Shown: piece after piece, positions 60,043-64,000 of the stretch
How positions within the stretch are numbered: position 1 is the stretch's first letter
Layout of the letters: each line of letters opens with the position of its first letter
Source of the DNA: Hwangdonia lutea
GTDB taxonomy: Bacteria > Bacteroidota > Bacteroidia > Flavobacteriales > Flavobacteriaceae
Length of the DNA: 64,000 nucleotides
Direction: 5' to 3'
Assembly: GCF_032814565.1 (NCBI RefSeq)
Contig: NZ_CP136521.1
Coordinates: 3,754,501 to 3,818,500, forward strand
Notes under the pieces: generated by a model
What the model was told of the DNA's origin: nothing
What the model saw: only the letters and a program-made list of their open reading frames with translations
Databases searched by the model: none
Program-made: the position numbers and the translations under genes

Positions 60043-61482
60043 ATGAAGAAAAATCACAAAGCAAATAACAGAAGGGCTTTTATTAAGAAAACTGCTTTAA
60101 CCTCATTGGGAATTTCAATCATTCCAAGACATGTTATGGGCAAAGGGTATATTGCACCAAGTGATAAACTTAATATTGCCGTTATTGGTGGTGGTGGCAA
60201 AGGGTATTCTGATGCCATTAACGCTTGGAACAACGGTGCTTCAAATATTGCCGCTATTTGCGATGTAGATTGGAATCAATCAAAACGATTGATGGACAAA
60301 TTCCCCAAAGCATTAAAATATCGCGATTATCGTAAGCTATTTGACGATGTGAAGAATATCGATGCGGTAACCGTTTCAACACCCGACCACACCCATGCCG
60401 TAATTGCTATGGCTGCTATAAAATCGAACAAACACGTGTATGTACAAAAGCCATTAACGCATAGTATTTATGAGGCTAGAATGCTTACCGAAGCAGCAAA
60501 CCAATATAAAGTGGTAACGCAAATGGGCAACCAAGGCGCTTCGGGCAATGGCGTAAAACAAATGATTAAATGGTTTGATGAGGGTAAAATAGGCACCGTA
60601 AATAAAGTCCATGTTTGGACCAACAGACCCGTTTGGCCTCAAGGCATACACACACCAACCGATAAACCTGCGATGTTAGATGGATTGGATTGGGATTCTT
60701 GGGTTGGCCCCGCTAAAATGGTCGATTACCACCCCTTATACCATCCGTTTAAATGGCGTGGTTGGTGGAATTTTGGCACAGGCGCTTTAGGCGATATGGG
60801 TTGCCATTTAATCGATCCGCCTTTTCGGGTTTTAGGATTAGGGTATCCAACGGAAGTTGAGAGTAGCGTTGGCGCAGTCTTTAAAAGAGATTGGTCGCCA
60901 GAATATTTGCCAGAATCTTGTCCGCCTTCATCACGAACACAATTAAAATTTCCAGCTTCGGCAAAAAATCCTTCAGAAATTAAACTCACATGGTCTGATG
61001 GGGGATTGAGACCGTTCCACCCCGATTTAATTCCGGCCGATCACCCTATTGGAGATCACGATAGTGCCAATGGTGTAATTATGATTGGTGATAAAGGGAT
61101 TATGACTTGTGGAACCTATGGCGTTGCTCCAAAAGTGTACTTAAATAATGGAGATTTGTTAACATTTGAAGATACCGAAAAAAGCACGCTTCCTGAAAGC
61201 GGACATAACGCCTCTTGGGTTGAAGCCTGTAAAGATGGCTATGGCAAGGAAAAGCACAAAGCACTTACCTCCTCTTTCGACTACGCCGGACCATTAACCG
61301 AAAGCGTTTTAATGGGCAATCTAGCCATAAGAAGTTACAATTTAAGAACACAAAAAGGCAATAGGTTTGAATATCCCGGTAGAAAAAAATTACTTTGGAA
61401 TGGCGAAACTATGAAAATAACGAATTTTGATGAAGCCAACCAATTTGTAAAAAGAACCTATCGCGAAGGCTGGACCTTATAA
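60043..61482 (+). CDS. Tat-exported Gfo/Idh/MocA-family oxidoreductase (second)
   Basis: 479 residues. The twin-Arg region KANNRRAFIKKTALTSLGIS precedes the Rossmann loop LNIAVIGGGGKGYSDAINAW. The EKP motif reads QKP (KHVYVQKPLTHSIYEA). The late catalytic region is TGALGDMGCHLIDPPFRVLG with the His. A C-terminal insert and SGHNASWVEACKDG are typical of the longer Bacteroidota subfamily. It is only distantly similar to the 57777-59105 enzyme. It follows the TIM-barrel gene by 11 bases. Confidence 0.94.
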   Translation: MKKNHKANNRRAFIKKTALTSLGISIIPRHVMGKGYIAPSDKLNIAVIGGGGKGYSDAINAWNNGASNIAAICDVDWNQSKRLMDKFPKALKYRDYRKLFDDVKNIDAVTVSTPDHTHAVIAMAAIKSNKHVYVQKPLTHSIYEARMLTEAANQYKVVTQMGNQGASGNGVKQMIKWFDEGKIGTVNKVHVWTNRPVWPQGIHTPTDKPAMLDGLDWDSWVGPAKMVDYHPLYHPFKWRGWWNFGTGALGDMGCHLIDPPFRVLGLGYPTEVESSVGAVFKRDWSPEYLPESCPPSSRTQLKFPASAKNPSEIKLTWSDGGLRPFHPDLIPADHPIGDHDSANGVIMIGDKGIMTCGTYGVAPKVYLNNGDLLTFEDTEKSTLPESGHNASWVEACKDGYGKEKHKALTSSFDYAGPLTESVLMGNLAIRSYNLRTQKGNRFEYPGRKKLLWNGETMKITNFDEANQFVKRTYREGWTL

Positions 61483-61497
61483 CGCATTAATAAACCA

Positions 61498-61893
61498 ATG
61501 AATCCTAATCGACCATTAAGCAAAAAAAAGAAGATTACTAATTTTATCCTTTGTATTCTCTTTATCATTTTTGCCGTTATACAATTGAATGATCCCGACA
61601 GCCTTTTATGGTTTTCAATATATTTTATTGTTGCAATCATCTGTTTATATAACAGCTTTAAACCTATTCCAAAACCATTATTAATTATAATACTAGTTGC
61701 TTTATTAATTTACTCAGCTTTTCATTTTTCATTATTTATTGACTACTTAAATACAGAAAACAAAGAAGAAATTTTTGGCGAAATGGTTTACGATAAACCT
61801 TATTTGGAAGGCACAAGAGAGTTTATAGGGTTGTTAATCGCTGCCTTTGGCATTTTATATCAATTAAGAATTTGGAAAAACAACAATAAATAA
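61498..61893 (+). CDS. TMEM220-family membrane protein
   Basis: 131 residues and four membrane segments. CILFIIFAVIQLNDPDSLLW is the family's signature (QLNDPD), followed by YFIVAIICLYNSFKPIPKPL, LIIIILVALLIYSAFHFSLF and REFIGLLIAAFGILYQLRIW. Function is unknown. It is 15 bases after the oxidoreductase gene and probably cotranscribed, but the link to sugar use is only by position. Confidence 0.85.
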   Translation: MNPNRPLSKKKKITNFILCILFIIFAVIQLNDPDSLLWFSIYFIVAIICLYNSFKPIPKPLLIIILVALLIYSAFHFSLFIDYLNTENKEEIFGEMVYDKPYLEGTREFIGLLIAAFGILYQLRIWKNNNK

Positions 61894-61984
61894 CATTAAC
61901 TTGATTTGCTTGAAGACGATTAAAATCGAATTTTTATCAAACGATAATAAAAATTTAAAAACTTAACCTATTTCAAAATAAAAC

Positions 61985-64000
61985 ATGAACAAAATTACAG
62001 TACTTTTTTTAATAACAATAGCAAGTGTTTTTTGCAATACCGTTTCATCTCAAGCCAACATTAATGGAGCTATAAAAGATACTGATGGCAATCCGTTACA
62101 AGGTGCAAACATTCAATTAAGCCCTTCAAATCAAACGGCCACAACTAGTGCGGATGGCGTATTTAATATATTAAATATCAGCTCCAATAATTATACCATT
62201 ACCATATCTCATTTGGGATACAAAACCATATCGGATACGATTAAAGTTGCACAAAATGATGTAACACTTTCGTTTACTATGGAAGAAGATTTACTACACC
62301 TTCAAACCATAGTGGTTACGGGTATTTTCGACCCGAGAACACAATTAGAATCCAGCACCTCAATGAGTACACTTAGTTCTAAAGCTATTCAACAGGAATA
62401 CCCACAAGGCACCGCAAGTTTGCTTCAAAATATCCCAGGCACATTCACGGATGCCTCGGCAGGTGAAGTATTCACTAAAGTTTACACGCGAGGTATTTCA
62501 GCTTCCGCTGAAGATGATACGGGGTGGTATTATGTATCGCTTCAAGAAGACGGGCTGCCCGTTAGCCTTGTGCAACACTCGTATTATAGTCCAGACCTTT
62601 TTCATCGTTTAGATTTAACCACCCAAAAAGTGGAGGCCTTACGAGGTGGCAGTTCATCTATTACGGCGCTTAATGCTCCCGGAGGTATTTATAATTTTAT
62701 TTCGCAAGGTATTCGAAATAAGTTTAGTGGCAACATCCAATTTTCCAACGGTTTTCAAGGTGAAGGCAATGCCTTATATAAGTTTGATGCGAGCATTGGT
62801 GGTCCATTAGGCAATAATTGGTTTATCAATGCTGGCGGACATTACAGACATGATGATGGCGCAAGAAACACAGATTTTACCTTAAGTAAAGGCGGACAGT
62901 TTAAATTCAATGTTATTAAAAGGAATGCATTTGGGTATTTAAAATTTTACGGAAAGATTTTGGATGATTACACCAACCGATACACAGGTGTTGCAGCCAC
63001 AAATTGGGATAACCCTACGCCTGCTTTCGGTCAAGATTTTGGTTCAACATCGCTGTTAATGCCCAGTTTTAACGGTCGTATTCCAGATGGGCGAAACCTG
63101 ACACAAGGCGCGTCGAATAGTTTTGATCCATCACAGGGTGTTCATGCCAAAGATTTGGCTTTTGGGTTTGATATCTCTCAAAATTTAGGTAATAATTGGT
63201 TGTTAAAAAACAATATTAAATTTTCTGCTAAAGATGCCAATTGGCAAACTTCCATTAGTAATGCATTTGTTTCGCTTAGCGACCCAACGCTTTACTATTT
63301 GGTAAGTAATGGAAACCCTTTTCCTGTTGGACAAATTGTTTTTCGCGATACCAACTCGGGCAATGAATTGGCAAGAATAGACAATAGTGGAATTTTTGCA
63401 GGTACAGGGTCACAATATTTAACCGGTAATACATTACCAAATGATGCCCTTATGGGAACCTCGGCGTGGTACAAAGACAATACAGCTGACGAGTGGATGA
63501 ATCAATTTACCTTGCAAAAAACCTTGGAAAACCATGATATTACAGGAGGGTTTGCCTTAGGCTTTTCGGACACCTCCTTATTTACACAAGGAAGTTTTGC
63601 CTTTGCAACCTACGAACCCAACCCGAGAATGCTACAGGTAACGCTCGAAAACCCTGGAGACCCAGTAATTGCATTATCAGATTCAAACGGGCTTAGTAAT
63701 TATGGCGGTTTGTTTTTTGTGAACTCCAGAGCCAAAGTAAGTCAAGTAGCTACGTTTATTAACGACCGCTTGAAAGTTTCCAACAATGTACATTTAGATT
63801 TAGGTTTACGCTACGAGACCATTAAACATAAAGGTAGTAAAGATCGTTTTGCTCCTTTTACACAAAATGGTGGTTTAGATGGCAACGATAATACCGCTTA
63901 CGATAATGGTATTTTAGCGCCAACAGGCGAACAAGATAACTTCAATTATAATTATAGCTACCTTTCTTTTTCAGGTGGTATTAATTATAAAATTGATGAT
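61985..64000 (+). CDS. TonB-dependent receptor, SusC-like (cut by window end)
   Basis: Open from the ATG at 61985 to the window edge (at least 672 residues). Signal peptide ending CNTVSSQA. Residues ~23-115 are a carboxypeptidase-like regulatory (CNA-B-type) domain (INGAIKDTDGNPLQGANIQL, then TITISHLGYKTIS). A plug follows (VEALRGGSSSITALNAPGG), then barrel strands. It imports oligosaccharides or siderophores with TonB/ExbBD energy; in this locus glycoside uptake is likely. The start of a SusD-like partner would lie beyond the window. The 91-base gap before it has no terminator-like hairpin. Confidence 0.9.
   Translation, partial: MNKITVLFLITIASVFCNTVSSQANINGAIKDTDGNPLQGANIQLSPSNQTATTSADGVFNILNISSNNYTITISHLGYKTISDTIKVAQNDVTLSFTMEEDLLHLQTIVVTGIFDPRTQLESSTSMSTLSSKAIQQEYPQGTASLLQNIPGTFTDASAGEVFTKVYTRGISASAEDDTGWYYVSLQEDGLPVSLVQHSYYSPDLFHRLDLTTQKVEALRGGSSSITALNAPGGIYNFISQGIRNKFSGNIQFSNGFQGEGNALYKFDASIGGPLGNNWFINAGGHYRHDDGARNTDFTLSKGGQFKFNVIKRNAFGYLKFYGKILDDYTNRYTGVAATNWDNPTPAFGQDFGSTSLLMPSFNGRIPDGRNLTQGASNSFDPSQGVHAKDLAFGFDISQNLGNNWLLKNNIKFSAKDANWQTSISNAFVSLSDPTLYYLVSNGNPFPVGQIVFRDTNSGNELARIDNSGIFAGTGSQYLTGNTLPNDALMGTSAWYKDNTADEWMNQFTLQKTLENHDITGGFALGFSDTSLFTQGSFAFATYEPNPRMLQVTLENPGDPVIALSDSNGLSNYGGLFFVNSRAKVSQVATFINDRLKVSNNVHLDLGLRYETIKHKGSKDRFAPFTQNGGLDGNDNTAYDNGILAPTGEQDNFNYNYSYLSFSGGINYKIDD

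Noticed and set aside
1-64000. CRISPR arrays, insertion sequences, rRNA or phage structural genes
   Set aside because: Searched by eye for regularly spaced repeats, transposase motifs (DDE, HUH) and ribosomal RNA; none found.

Overview
The window reads as a chromosome segment of a marine or soil-type Flavobacteriaceae species (Bacteroidota). Genes start without Shine-Dalgarno sequences, several promoters carry the Bacteroidota -7 element TAnnTTTG, and the families are typical of the group: SusC/TonB-dependent receptor with carboxypeptidase-like plug domain, PD40 lipoproteins, DUF1080 proteins, Tat-exported Gfo/Idh/MocA oxidoreductases and short Crp/Fnr proteins.

Layout. (1) 1-3.7 kb: a GC-richer locus with an OmpA-family protein and a row of small secreted proteins, two of them paralogues; the last member is truncated. 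(2) 3.7-49.1 kb: an AT-rich accessory block bounded by a 22-bp direct repeat. The right copy is the 3' end of an intact tRNA-Arg(TCT) at 49127-49200 (minus strand). The left copy (3713-3734) is only the 3' tip of that tRNA, followed by a second tRNA-type terminator. This is the signature of an element integrated into a tRNA 3' end, but I see no integrase, so the island looks immobile and partly decayed. At least six reading frames inside it are broken, against one truncated gene outside. (3) 49.4-64 kb: a sugar-catabolic locus. A five-gene minus-strand operon and a plus-strand operon flank an AraC regulator. Together they encode DUF1080 3-keto-disaccharide hydrolase-like lipoproteins, Gfo/Idh/MocA oxidoreductases (one cytoplasmic, two with Tat signals), xylose-isomerase-like TIM barrels, an MFS permease and a TonB-dependent receptor that runs off the window. 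They fit glycoside breakdown through 3-keto intermediates.

The island is mostly single genes or short operons: alpha/beta hydrolases, serine beta-lactamase-like hydrolases, GNAT acetyltransferases, DoxX, FMN reductase/nitroreductase, an AlkC DNA glycosylase, an ABC transporter with a permease-M1 peptidase fusion, MFS, SDR and MDR proteins. Four Crp/Fnr regulators are interleaved with them. Two of these head parallel modules: Crp/Fnr - small outer-membrane barrel - DoxX - flavin reductase (17.2-18.5 kb and 33.2-36.8 kb).

The most striking signal is regulatory. Five sites share one architecture: a 16-bp palindrome of the form nTTAAnnTAnnTTAAn (or close), exactly 21 bp, then a TAnnTTTG -7 box (four exact boxes, one 7/8). 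This puts the palindrome at about -40, the class II activator position. Two of the sites are identical over 25 bp although 14 kb apart. The palindromes fall into three sequence classes that may match the different Crp/Fnr recognition helices. I infer a local, undescribed Crp/Fnr regulon inside the island. One of its promoters (38590-38634) has no obvious gene directly after it.
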